Part shown: positions 1 through 6,272 of the stretch, in pieces
Numbering within the stretch: position 1 is the stretch's first letter
Layout: each line of letters begins with the position of its first letter
NCBI GenBank assembly: GCA_900546895.1
Contig: UREO01000109.1
Span: forward strand, 1-8,817
Length of the DNA stretch: 8,817 nt
From: an uncultured Oscillospiraceae bacterium
GTDB taxonomy: Bacteria > Bacillota > Clostridia > Oscillospirales > Acutalibacteraceae
Direction of reading: 5' to 3'
Made by a program: the position numbers and the translations under genes
Notes under the pieces: generated by a model
Database searches by the model: none
What the model was told of the DNA's origin: nothing
What the model saw: the letters and a program-made list of their open reading frames with translations, nothing else

Positions 1-643
1 CGGTCAGAGCCGTCGGCAGAATCCGTGTTGCTACGTTGGAAGCGTTCTCCTGAAATTCTAACCCTGCCATGTTTTTTCCGTAGGCAATCCGTACTCCATT
101 GTCCGCGCCGAGTCGGGTATTGATCGCAATGCCATAGTTGTCCCGGACAATCTCGCCGCCCCACCGAGAGATGAACGCCTGATCGGTGTCGCCGAGAAAT
201 GCCTGCACCGGCGACTGCCGGATGAAATAGGCGGTGGCGATATGCGTAATGTCGCTGATGAAGGTGAAAGGGGTCAGGTACTGACAGCCACTGAGAATCT
301 GCTGCCCGGTTTCCGCGCCATTTTTGCCTGTCGGTCGAACGTCTTCCACAAAATTTGCCAGAAGATCGTAAAAGATGTGCCGGGCGTTCACCTTGATCGT
401 GTCATCAACCGCATTTTTTACCACACGGTAGATGCGGAATGCCTGTACGCCACGATGTGTGTTGACCCGAAGAATGTTATTTTTCTGCAGGCGCTTCCAT
501 TTGCCGAAAACATCAATAGGATGCATGAGTTCCAGCTCAAATGTGCCGTTGATTTCTTCCGAAACAGCACAAGAACTGGGAGTAATCGCTCCCAGCCCGT
601 CATTTGTAAATTCCTGATCTTTGGAATCGTAGACTAACACCAT
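1..643 (-). CDS. Tail-tip / tail endopeptidase-type protein (Tal), N-terminal part, runs off the window
   Basis: An open frame runs on the minus strand from ATG at 643 through base 1 without a stop, giving about 214 residues of a larger protein. It begins MVLVYDSKDQEFTNDGLGAI and continues with segments such as ELELMHPIDVFGKWKRL, NARHIFYDLLANFVED and SRWGGEIVRDNYGIAI. These match the N-terminal region of the phage minor structural / prophage tail endopeptidase family (TIGR01665 / Prophage_tail type), the tail-tip hub that follows Dit in siphophages of Gram-positive hosts. The start overlaps the Dit stop as TAATG, implying coupled translation. The N-terminal hub domain of this family resembles phage T4 gp27 and Mu gp44. 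The C-terminal part, which would carry any peptidase or lysin domain, lies outside the window, so enzymatic activity cannot be judged. Confidence 0.85.
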   Translation of the reverse strand, partial: MVLVYDSKDQEFTNDGLGAITPSSCAVSEEINGTFELELMHPIDVFGKWKRLQKNNILRVNTHRGVQAFRIYRVVKNAVDDTIKVNARHIFYDLLANFVEDVRPTGKNGAETGQQILSGCQYLTPFTFISDITHIATAYFIRQSPVQAFLGDTDQAFISRWGGEIVRDNYGIAINTRLGADNGVRIAYGKNMAGLEFQENASNVATRILPTALT

Positions 644-1350
644 TATAGCCACCGCCAATTCGGAGTGATTTCAAGGGACGTGATTCCGCCGGAAAAAGAG
701 ATTGAATTGTCGTCCGGCAGGAGCGCCGGGTAATCTCCAGTCTTGGTGGAGTTTTTGCTGATCAGTGCTGTGCCGGTATTCAGATAAGTTTCCTGAATCG
801 TGGAATCAAGCGTCACCGTTCCGTCGATGTTGCTGAAAAATACGCTGCCTTCATTCACAGACAGAACGCCCGCGCCGGAGCCGCTTATCTTTATAATAGG
901 AAGAGACGCAATCGTTCCGGGATTGGTGAGTGTCATACTTTCGCTGACCGAAATAGGTGGATTCTCCGTCGCGTACTGAAACGGCTGGCAGTTGAACAAA
1001 ATCACGAAATGTGAGGTGATTTTCAGCACGATTTCAAAATCAATGCTGTTCACCACCTGCGCGAGATACTTCCGCCCCAGAATGTGGCTGAAAGTAAGGT
1101 TAGCTTCACCCGCGCCCAGCAGCCAGCCCTTGACGGCACTGATTTTTGAAACAGGGTCTCCGAGAAACGAGCATTCCACGGCAAGCGTAATGTCGCCGTA
1201 GGTACCTTCGTCACGGCGGAGTCGTGAATCCATTCCCGGTACGTCGATATACGTCACCCGGCGCTCGGGCGACGGAATGTGAGGACGCTTCTCTACATAG
1301 ATGCCGAAATTCTGAAAGCTGTCTTTTTCGTTGAAAGTGAAGCTCAGCAT
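643..1350 (-). CDS. Distal tail protein (Dit), siphovirus tail component
   Basis: This 235-residue protein starts MLSFTFNEKDSFQNFGIYVE and has the early pattern F..N...NFGIYVEKRP.I..PERR....VPGMDS, followed by a charged DEGTYGDI..AVECSFL segment. This is the N-terminal beta-rich module of the phage tail component family (TIGR01633 / PF05709), the hexameric ring that joins the tail tube to the tip. The remaining residues (about 125-235) are rich in S, T, N and beta-type sequence and resemble the C-terminal domain of Dit. The ATG at 1350 overlaps the tape measure stop as TGATG; a GTG at 1353 is one codon upstream and also possible. Its place between the tape measure and Tal is the standard siphophage order. 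Length is typical for the family (about 220-260 residues) and no damage is visible. Confidence 0.88.
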   Translation of the reverse strand: MLSFTFNEKDSFQNFGIYVEKRPHIPSPERRVTYIDVPGMDSRLRRDEGTYGDITLAVECSFLGDPVSKISAVKGWLLGAGEANLTFSHILGRKYLAQVVNSIDFEIVLKITSHFVILFNCQPFQYATENPPISVSESMTLTNPGTIASLPIIKISGSGAGVLSVNEGSVFFSNIDGTVTLDSTIQETYLNTGTALISKNSTKTGDYPALLPDDNSISFSGGITSLEITPNWRWL

Positions 1351-3641
1351 CACGTGTTCCCCCTTGCCGCCGCTGCCTGCTGCCGATAAAACTCAAATTC
1401 ATAGGCAAGGCGCTCGATGTCCTTTTCCGTGTTATTGACGAAATTCTCAATGTGCAGCGTGAAGCCGCCGCTCGCAGGAGAATTACTGGAGGAACCACTC
1501 AATGCAGTATTCATATTGACAGCGGGTGAAAGGTTGAAACTCGTAGGAATCGCAGCCTGCATGTCGGCAGAGATGTCGTCCATTGCTTTGCTGAACCCTT
1601 GCCCGAGACCCTGCGCCATGTATCCGCCAATCCCGGCAAACACGGTAGACGGAGAGTAAATTCCGAGCATGCCCTTTACGCTGTCCACGATACCACCGAA
1701 GAAATCTTTCACTTTGGCATAAATCCAATCCTTCATCCCAGCAATTCCCTGCCAGATACCAGACACGATGTTGCTCCCAATATTATTGAATGCGCCAAGC
1801 AACTTCCCAAAGCCGTTCACCAGCGCGGAAATAATCTGCGGCAGCTTTGCCACGAGTGTCGGGATTGCCTTGATGAGGCCGATAGTCAGTTCGGCGATGA
1901 TATTCACGCCCGTTTCAATGATGATGGGCAGGTTGCTGACGATGAAATTCACAATGGAGTCAATAATCTGCGGGAGTCGGTCGATCAGCTTCGGCAGCGC
2001 GTTAATCAGACCTTTTGCCAGCCCTTCGATGATCTTGTATGCGGCGGCGAGCACCTTATCCATGTTGTTCAGGAGTGTGTTCACGATTGTGAGAACCGCG
2101 TCTATCATGGCCGGGATGAGACTCGGGAGCGCGTCGCCAATACCCGAGGCCAGCGTAACGATCACCTGCAGCGCGGCACTCACAATCTGGGGCAGGTTTG
2201 CAAGGATACCATTGACTAGCGTCACGAGCAGAGTTATTGCCGCTTCGGTGATCTGTGGCAAGGCCGCCGTCAGTCCCTGCACCAGCGAAATGATGATCTG
2301 GGAAGCGATGCTAACTACCACTGGCAACTGTTGGACGATAAATTGCACCGCTTCCTGCAGAATACCACCGAACACGTCAATCAGGCCTTTTGCGCCGTCC
2401 TGACTGAAAGCGGTAGAAAGTTCGCCGAGCCAGCCGTTTACCATCGGAAGAACCGTATCGGAGAGCATGGTGGTCAGCCTCTCGGAAAGCTGGCCTTTGA
2501 GGGACGATACATTGTCATCCAAAGTCGACATCTGTCCGTAGAAGGTTTTGGACTGTGCCTCCATCGAGCCGTAGAACCGTCCGCCCTCCGAAGTCGCCGA
2601 GGCGAAAGCATCCGCCAGCATTGCCGCTGAAATGCCGCCCTGCTCCATTTCCTGCTTGAGTTCACCGATGGATTTGCCCGTTTTGCGTGAGATTTCTTCC
2701 AAAGGATTGAATCCGGCGTTGATTATTTGCAATAAGTCCTGCCCGGTGAGTTTCCCCGCCGAGGAAGCCTGCGCGAATGCAAGCGTCAGGCTTTTGAACC
2801 GTTCGGAATCACCCTGTGAAATGTCGCCGAGTTCTTTCATGTGCTTTTGCGCGTCGGCGGCGCTCATGCCGAATCCCATCAGCGTCTGCATCGCGCTCGC
2901 TAAATCCTGCATCCCGAACGGCGTGGCTGCCGCTTCTTTTTTCAGGTCGGTGACGAGTTTCTGCGCTTTCGCCTGATCGCCCAGCATGGTGGTGAAGGAA
3001 GCAGTATAGCTTTCCATTTGTGCGTTGTACTCGACACCGTCTTTCATCGCCCCGGAAAAGCTTTTACCGATTCCGACAATTGCACTGCCGAGCGCCCGAA
3101 CGCCGCCAATAATGGCTTCGGAGAGCAAATTTGCTTTGAGCATATCGCCGAACAGGGAGGTTTTTTTGCCGGTGCCCTCCATCTCACCGCCGAGATCGCG
3201 GACTTCACGGGAAAGGCCGTCGGCGGAATCCGCCGCGCCGCCGAGATGGGTGGCGTCATTTTCAGCAGAACGCGAAAGATCATCAAGCGTGCGGCTGTTC
3301 TGCTCAACTTCGCGCTCCATACCGTTAAGTTCCGCCTGCGCCCGGTTCAGCTGAATCTGCCAGCTTTGGGTGCGCCGGTCGTTTTCGCCGAAGGAGTCCG
3401 AGGCCTTTTGCAAAGCGGCGCGGAGGGTTTCAATTTTGCCTCTCTGCTGGTCGATTTCTTTATTGAGAACCTCATTTCGCGCGGCAAGGGTGCGCACGGA
3501 AGAATCATTTTTGTCAAACTGGCTGGTGACTAGCTGCATCTCCGAGCCGAGAACTTTGAAGCTCTGGTTAATGTCGCGGAGCGCGTCCTTGAAGGCCTTT
3601 TCGCCCTCAATGCCAATTCGCAAACCAAAATCGTCTGCGAT
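1350..3641 (-). CDS. Tail tape measure protein, with ATC at the expected start codon
   Basis: The tape measure sets tail length and occupies the tail lumen. Residue numbers here count from an in-frame TTG at 3623 (757 residues). Residues 1-120 are charged and coiled-coil-like. About 190-380 is the conserved tape-measure domain (TIGR02675 type; motifs TPFGMQDLASAMQTLMGFG, LTGQDLLQIINAGFNPLEEI, GGISAAMLADAF). Residues 433-608 form eight 22-residue hydrophobic repeats, and 613-675 hold the usual C-terminal block ending YSPSTVFAGIGGYMAQGLG. TTG 3623 has no ribosome binding site. GGAGGTGA (3655-3648) lies 6 bases ahead of ATC-GCA-GAC-GAT-TTT (3641), where relatives begin MADDFG, so I place the true or ancestral start at 3641, giving 763 residues. 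An in-frame TGA lies two codons upstream of the ATC, so no longer start exists. At about 0.15 nm per residue the tail would be roughly 110 nm (inference). Confidence 0.9.
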   Translation of the reverse strand: MADDFGLRIGIEGEKAFKDALRDINQSFKVLGSEMQLVTSQFDKNDSSVRTLAARNEVLNKEIDQQRGKIETLRAALQKASDSFGENDRRTQSWQIQLNRAQAELNGMEREVEQNSRTLDDLSRSAENDATHLGGAADSADGLSREVRDLGGEMEGTGKKTSLFGDMLKANLLSEAIIGGVRALGSAIVGIGKSFSGAMKDGVEYNAQMESYTASFTTMLGDQAKAQKLVTDLKKEAAATPFGMQDLASAMQTLMGFGMSAADAQKHMKELGDISQGDSERFKSLTLAFAQASSAGKLTGQDLLQIINAGFNPLEEISRKTGKSIGELKQEMEQGGISAAMLADAFASATSEGGRFYGSMEAQSKTFYGQMSTLDDNVSSLKGQLSERLTTMLSDTVLPMVNGWLGELSTAFSQDGAKGLIDVFGGILQEAVQFIVQQLPVVVSIASQIIISLVQGLTAALPQITEAAITLLVTLVNGILANLPQIVSAALQVIVTLASGIGDALPSLIPAMIDAVLTIVNTLLNNMDKVLAAAYKIIEGLAKGLINALPKLIDRLPQIIDSIVNFIVSNLPIIIETGVNIIAELTIGLIKAIPTLVAKLPQIISALVNGFGKLLGAFNNIGSNIVSGIWQGIAGMKDWIYAKVKDFFGGIVDSVKGMLGIYSPSTVFAGIGGYMAQGLGQGFSKAMDDISADMQAAIPTSFNLSPAVNMNTALSGSSSNSPASGGFTLHIENFVNNTEKDIERLAYEFEFYRQQAAAARGNT
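1800..2327 (-). repeat. Eight tandem 22-residue (66-base) hydrophobic repeats inside the tape measure
   Basis: Residues 433-608 of the tape measure (counted from TTG 3623) divide without gaps into eight 22-residue units: 433, 455, 477, 499, 521, 543, 565 and 587. Most units begin L-P or I-P and end G-[LI]-x-x-[AN] or similar; examples are LPQITEAAITLLVTLVNGIL and LPQIVSAALQVIVTLASGIG. Unit five begins MDKV and units six and eight have an extra internal LPQII. The units have diverged at DNA level, so this is an old protein repeat and not a recent DNA expansion. Hydrophobic segments in this region of tape measures are thought to help DNA pass the cell membrane. Confidence 0.8.
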
Positions 3642-3675
3642 GTGCGGTCACCTCCAATCAGATCAGAATACTAAA

Positions 3676-3704
3676 TTGTATAATTATAAATATTTTATTA
3701 AAAT
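3676..3704 (+). promoter_or_regulatory. Candidate sigma-A promoter for the barnase/barstar cassette
   Basis: TTGTAT (3676-3681) and TAAAAT (3699-3704) are separated by 17 bases in a very AT-rich stretch upstream of the toxin gene, leaving a leader of about 90 bases. The leader also contains a short CCCCT/AGGGG inverted repeat (3747-3751 and 3760-3764). The toxin ribosome binding site AAGGGG (3789-3794) lies 8 bases before ATG 3803. AT-rich DNA yields chance promoter matches, so this is only a candidate. Apart from these sites and the tape measure ribosome binding site, the stretch 3656-3802 holds nothing I can identify. Confidence 0.35.
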
Positions 3705-3802
3705 TTTGCTTTTATTTCCCTTTTTAGTGCAACTTATATCGCGTTACCCCTATTAGTGAAGGGGATTTCATGTTCCTATCATTTTAATAAGGGGAAATAC
3801 TT

Positions 3803-4405
3803 ATGAGCTATTTTGTGTACAAGACCCATATGTGGCCACCGTTGATTGGTTTGTCAAGAGTTCAAAAGGACTTGTTAGAGTTCTTTCGACCGCCAACGCA
3901 TGAAAGTTTAGATTATAAAAACTGGATTGCTCAGTTGGATTTAAAAACGTGCTTTGTTTGTCGTAGTAATCATGGTAAAATATATAAAAATGACGAAATG
4001 CCAGATGATGAGCCTCCCGTTCACAACAATTGCAGATGCGAAATGAAAAATATTGAAGCCACTACTGCCGGAACTGCAACACAAGACGGTGTGTACGGTG
4101 CGGATATTGCAGTGAAAAGCACAGGAAGACTCCCGTCAAATTATATTACAAAAGAAGAGGCCATTGACTTGGGATGGATTAGCTGGCAGGGAAATTTGGA
4201 CAAAGTTGCTCCCGGAAAAAGTATCGGCGGAGAAGTTTACCAAAATAGAAATGGTCATCTTCCGCAAGAAGTTGGACGTGTCTGGTATGAAGCTGATATC
4301 AATTATGATAGTGGGTTTCGGAATACTCAACGGTTGATCTTTTCAAATGACGGTCTCATCTTCGCTACTTATGACCACTATATGACTTTTGTCCAAATTC
4401 AATAA
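3803..4405 (+). CDS. Barnase-type ribonuclease toxin with N-terminal minor-head-protein (MuF/gp7-like) motif
   Basis: This 200-residue protein has two parts. Residues 108-200 align to mature barnase without gaps at a constant offset of 90. The shared motifs are LPSNYITK, NLDKVAPGKSIGG, EADINY, GFRN and DHYMTF. All the key residues are present: K117 (barnase K27), R149 (R59), general base E163 (E73), R173 (R83), R177 (R87) and general acid H192 (H102). It should therefore be an active RNA-cleaving toxin. Residues 47-82 read C50-x2-C53-x3-HG-x5-D-x6-PP-x-H74-x-N-C77-R-C79, the signature at the C-terminus of Mu gpF / SPP1 gp7 head morphogenesis proteins. No signal peptide or membrane segment is visible. 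It lies on the plus strand inside a minus-strand tail operon and is AT-rich, so it looks acquired. Barstar follows 12 bases downstream. Delivery in or on the virion is only a hypothesis; a plain toxin/antitoxin addiction or exclusion role is equally possible. Confidence 0.93.
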   Translation: MSYFVYKTHMWPPLIGLSRVQKDLLEFFRPPTHESLDYKNWIAQLDLKTCFVCRSNHGKIYKNDEMPDDEPPVHNNCRCEMKNIEATTAGTATQDGVYGADIAVKSTGRLPSNYITKEEAIDLGWISWQGNLDKVAPGKSIGGEVYQNRNGHLPQEVGRVWYEADINYDSGFRNTQRLIFSNDGLIFATYDHYMTFVQIQ

Positions 4406-4417
4406 GGAGAGGTTATT

Positions 4418-4723
4418 ATGAATTGTACGAAATATTTTATTTCCAAGCAGCGAGTTCTTGATTTTTCAAAATGTCAGTATTTAGGTGAAGTTCATCAAGT
4501 AATACAACAGAAATTGGAGTTGCCTGAGTGGTATGGTCAAAACTTAGATGCGCTTTGGGATTCTATAACCGGAATCATGTATGTTCCAGCAGACATAACT
4601 ATTATTTACAAGCCAGAAACCCAAAAATCTGAAGAGTTAGCTTCTGAAATCAGTAAAATAATTGATGTTTTCAAAGAGGCTGCCCAAGAGTATAACGAGA
4701 TCACTTTACACGTTGAGATGTAG
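4418..4723 (+). CDS. Barstar-type ribonuclease inhibitor (immunity protein)
   Basis: This 101-residue protein is a barstar homologue that should bind and block the barnase-type nuclease encoded just upstream. Residues 35-52 contain LPEWYGQNLDALWD followed by S-I-T-G, matching barstar LPEYYGENLDALWDCLTG. The barnase-contacting residues are kept: Y39 (barstar Y30), N42 (N33), D44 (D35), W47 (W38), D48 (D39) and T51 (T42). Barstar Y29 is replaced by W38. E87 in VFKEA corresponds to barstar E76. The protein is about 11 residues longer than barstar, mainly at the N-terminus. The ribosome binding site AAGGAGAGG overlaps the toxin stop codon, so toxin and inhibitor are probably co-translated from one transcript. 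Its stop lies only 8 bases from the stop of the convergent tail chaperone extension. Confidence 0.95.
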   Translation: MNCTKYFISKQRVLDFSKCQYLGEVHQVIQQKLELPEWYGQNLDALWDSITGIMYVPADITIIYKPETQKSEELASEISKIIDVFKEAAQEYNEITLHVEM

Positions 4724-4755
4724 TACTTGTTTTAATAATCGCTCGGTATTACATC
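4717..4755. repeat. Inverted repeat across the convergent barstar / GT gene ends
   Basis: GATGTAGTAC (4717-4726) can pair with GTATTACATC (4746-4755), giving 10 base pairs including one G.U wobble in plus-strand RNA, around a 19-base loop. It spans the stop codons of both convergent genes and the right-hand edge of the cassette. Neither side has a strong T-tract, so I do not call it an intrinsic terminator. It could be a weak bidirectional stop, a trace of the insertion, or chance. Confidence 0.25.
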
Positions 4756-4923
4756 ATCAATCGTTTGTTCCCAATAAGGCTTTTCAATCCCCAAAAACTG
4801 CTTGTGGCATGCCCATAAATCTAGAAAAAGCCCGATGGGCGTGAGCCAGAATTGTTCCGGCTCCATGTGCATCTGAACGGTTTCGTAATAATACAGCCGG
4901 GTGAAAAGCTCTTCGTTGCTCAC
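4732..4923 (-). CDS. Tail assembly chaperone GT extension, made by -1 frameshifting from G
   Basis: This 63-codon frame (from GTG 4923, reading SNEELFTRLYYYETVQMHME) is the second frame of a siphophage tail chaperone pair. The G stop and this GTG overlap as GTGA, so separate initiation is possible. However, a -1 shift on A-AAA-AAC at 4941-4935 puts the ribosome exactly in this frame: after N126 of G it reads P-D-S-R-V-S-N-E-E-L. The fused GT product would have about 193 residues. In lambda the equivalent gpGT recruits tail tube subunits to the tape measure. The tape measure would normally follow directly, but here the oppositely oriented barnase/barstar cassette comes next. The end (IDDVIPSDY) lies beside the cassette border, so the native C-terminus may have been altered on insertion. 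Confidence 0.8.
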   Translation of the reverse strand: MSNEELFTRLYYYETVQMHMEPEQFWLTPIGLFLDLWACHKQFLGIEKPYWEQTIDDVIPSDY

Positions 4924-4941
4924 CCGGCTGTCGGGTTTTTT
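4893..4941 (-). promoter_or_regulatory. Programmed -1 ribosomal frameshift site: slippery heptamer plus stem-loop
   Basis: On the minus strand the G frame reads CTA-AAA-AAC, containing the classic slippery heptamer A-AAA-AAC (4941-4935). Three bases later comes a perfect 12-base-pair stem, ACAGCCGGGTGA (4931-4920) pairing with TCACCCGGCTGT (4904-4893), with a 15-base loop. A -1 shift joins G directly to GT. The stem also includes the G stop codon and most of the GTG of the second frame. The arrangement matches lambda-like G/GT frameshift signals, although the 3-base spacer is shorter than the usual 5-9. Confidence 0.82.
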
Positions 4942-5312
4942 AGTGCATCATCCGCGCCTTCGCTGACAACGTTCCGGGCAGTGCCCCTGAACATGGCTTC
5001 GGTGATGGCGCTTTTGTATGTAGCCAGTTTTAGGGGAGAAGTGAGCAGTTCCACTTCTTCCTCGGTCAGCAGTTCTTTCGGCGCATCCTTGTGCTTAAGG
5101 TTATAAATTAGAACAGACTGGTTTGCCAAAAGCGTGATAAGCCAGACGATTTCATCCAGCGCCAGTTCAAAATTCTCCGAACGCATCAGCTTTTCGCCCG
5201 GATTTTCAAGGCCGCCGTAGCGTCCGGCGATGGCCTTGGTTGCTTTTGTGGTGAGAATCAGTTCGTATTCCTCACCGCCGATTTCTATCAGCGCGCCGCG
5301 CTCATTTTCCAT
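4920..5312 (-). CDS. Tail assembly chaperone G
   Basis: This 130-residue protein begins MENERGALIEIGGEEYELIL and contains TKATKAIAGRYGGLENPGEK and LDEIVWLITLLANQSVLIYN. These are typical of the phage tail assembly chaperone family of Gram-positive siphophages, which sits between the major tail protein and the tape measure. It should act in the cytoplasm, holding tape measure and tube subunits during tail assembly, and should be absent from the mature virion. ATG 5312 has AAAGGGG (5327-5321) 8 bases upstream. It ends DALKNPTAG-stop, and the lysine-asparagine codons form the slippery site that produces GT. The gene follows the major tail protein stop by 19 bases. Length and position fit lambda gpG. 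The family assignment rests on sequence character plus context. Confidence 0.82.
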   Translation of the reverse strand: MENERGALIEIGGEEYELILTTKATKAIAGRYGGLENPGEKLMRSENFELALDEIVWLITLLANQSVLIYNLKHKDAPKELLTEEEVELLTSPLKLATYKSAITEAMFRGTARNVVSEGADDALKNPTAG

Positions 5313-5331
5313 ACGTCATGCCCCTTTCACA

Positions 5332-5928
5332 TTAACCTGCAGGCGGCGCGGTGTAAACCGGCTCGTAAACCTGCGCGTACCAGCCGGTTATGGTGGCGTC
5401 GGCCACTCCGGCGTCGCCCTCGGTGACTTCTGCTTTCCACGGGTGATTTCCTTTGCCGTCCGCCTTGTTCCGGCGCATCACGGTGCCCTCAATGGTCGGC
5501 GTCTGAAAAGTGATGGAGTCGCCCTTGGTCTGTAGATTTGCAGCGGGAACGCCGAATTTCACACGGTACAGCCAGAAATAGCGGTATTTTCCATTCGGCT
5601 TGAGCGCCCGGAAGCCCACCGCTACAGCCGAACCCTCGTTTTCGCTGGCGGAAACCAGCACCCCGTTGTCGTCCACGACCGCTCCGGTCAAATCCTGTGC
5701 TGCTTTTACGCCGATGTCCTCCACGCCCAGCGACAGCTTGCCGGATTTAAAATCCTTGATGACATAGGCCTCACCATCGTCGGCGTAAAGCGTTGCCTCC
5801 GCAAGATCAATCGAAAGATCGGCCTTGATTGCCTTCGCCAGTTGGGTGGGCGTTCCGTAGGTTTCATCCCCGTCGGTACCCTCAGTGATTTTTGCGTAAT
5901 AAAGTTTATCCATGCCGATTGTGGCCAT
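5332..5928 (-). CDS. Major tail tube protein (phi13 family)
   Basis: This 198-residue protein starts MATIGMDKLYYAKITEG and continues with YGTPTQLAKAIKADLSID, LYADDGEAYVIKDFKSGKLS and VGFRALKPNGKYRYFWLYRV. These are characteristic of the phi13-type major tail protein family (TIGR01603), whose hexameric rings stack to form the tail tube. The C-terminal segment has the F-Q-T-P-T-IEGT pattern common in the family. I chose ATG 5928 because GGGAGG (5941-5936) lies 7 bases upstream and the family N-terminus begins here. A longer reading from ATG 5943 would add five residues (MGGMR) and overlap the ribosome binding site and the upstream gene. The length is normal and there is no C-terminal Ig-like domain. 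Confidence 0.92.
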   Translation of the reverse strand: MATIGMDKLYYAKITEGTDGDETYGTPTQLAKAIKADLSIDLAEATLYADDGEAYVIKDFKSGKLSLGVEDIGVKAAQDLTGAVVDDNGVLVSASENEGSAVAVGFRALKPNGKYRYFWLYRVKFGVPAANLQTKGDSITFQTPTIEGTVMRRNKADGKGNHPWKAEVTEGDAGVADATITGWYAQVYEPVYTAPPAG

Positions 5929-5930
5929 CC

Positions 5931-6272
5931 TCATTCCTCCCATGCGTAAAGTTTTGCCGTGTCGATGGCGTAGTGGTGGTATCCGGTATCGTCCTCATGC
6001 GCGATATACTGGCGGTTGGTAATGGTAAAATCAGCAGCCAGAAGCGCATGAAGAACGCTGCTTTTTAAGGTGATGTAGTTCCCCTTGGAATAGAGCGACA
6101 GGCGCGCTTCCTGCATTTCATATTCCGGGCGGTTGTCGCCGAATAATTCGAACGAGTCGGTCAGCGGCGTGATGACCGCATATTCTGCGGGTGCCTCTCC
6201 GGAAAAAACACCGTTTTCCACCGCAAGCCCCAATCCGGTGATGAGCGCGGTCAATTCCTGAAGGATATTCAT
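5931..6272 (-). CDS. Tail completion / head-tail joining protein (gp17-like position)
   Basis: This 113-residue protein begins MNILQELTALITGLGLAVEN and contains GVFSGEAPAEYAVITPL, FGDNRPEYEMQEARLSLYSK and EDDTGYHHYAIDTAKLY. Size and place, directly after the gp10-like gene and before the major tail protein, are those of the tail completion protein (lambda gpU / SPP1 gp17 role). That protein caps the tube at the head-proximal end. The core carries the [EQ]-x-[EQ]-V/A-R-[IL]-S-L-[FY]-x-KGNY pattern that I associate with this family in Clostridia prophages. ATG 6272 overlaps the stop of the preceding gene as ATGA, and its own stop comes 2 bases before the major tail protein ATG. The exact family name is uncertain; the role is inferred mainly from synteny. 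Confidence 0.72.
   Translation of the reverse strand: MNILQELTALITGLGLAVENGVFSGEAPAEYAVITPLTDSFELFGDNRPEYEMQEARLSLYSKGNYITLKSSVLHALLAADFTITNRQYIAHEDDTGYHHYAIDTAKLYAWEE

Noticed and set aside
242..637. Plus-strand open frame of 131 codons
   Set aside because: It is antisense to the Tal coding frame, which is continuous from 643 to base 1 and gives a recognisable protein; the plus-strand product resembles nothing.
1599..2403. Long plus-strand open frames of 206 and 211 codons
   Set aside because: They are antisense to the repeat region of the tape measure. The periodic repeat coding leaves opposite frames open; the products are low-complexity mirrors with no ribosome binding site.
3018..3533. 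Plus-strand open frame of 171 codons
   Set aside because: It is antisense to the charged N-terminal coiled-coil part of the tape measure and has no recognisable domain or start signal.
3635..3649. GTG at 3649 inside the ribosome binding site as the tape measure start
   Set aside because: That reading frame differs from the tape measure and meets a TGA after 14 codons.
3656..4735. Direct repeats or terminal inverted repeats bounding the barnase/barstar cassette
   Set aside because: Comparing the two borders (about 3655-3680 and 4720-4755) by eye gave no convincing repeat of more than a few bases, and no transposase or integrase gene is present.
4893..4931. The strong GC-rich hairpin as a transcription terminator
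   Set aside because: It lies inside coding sequence with no T-tract after it on either strand, and its position right after a slippery heptamer explains it as a frameshift element.
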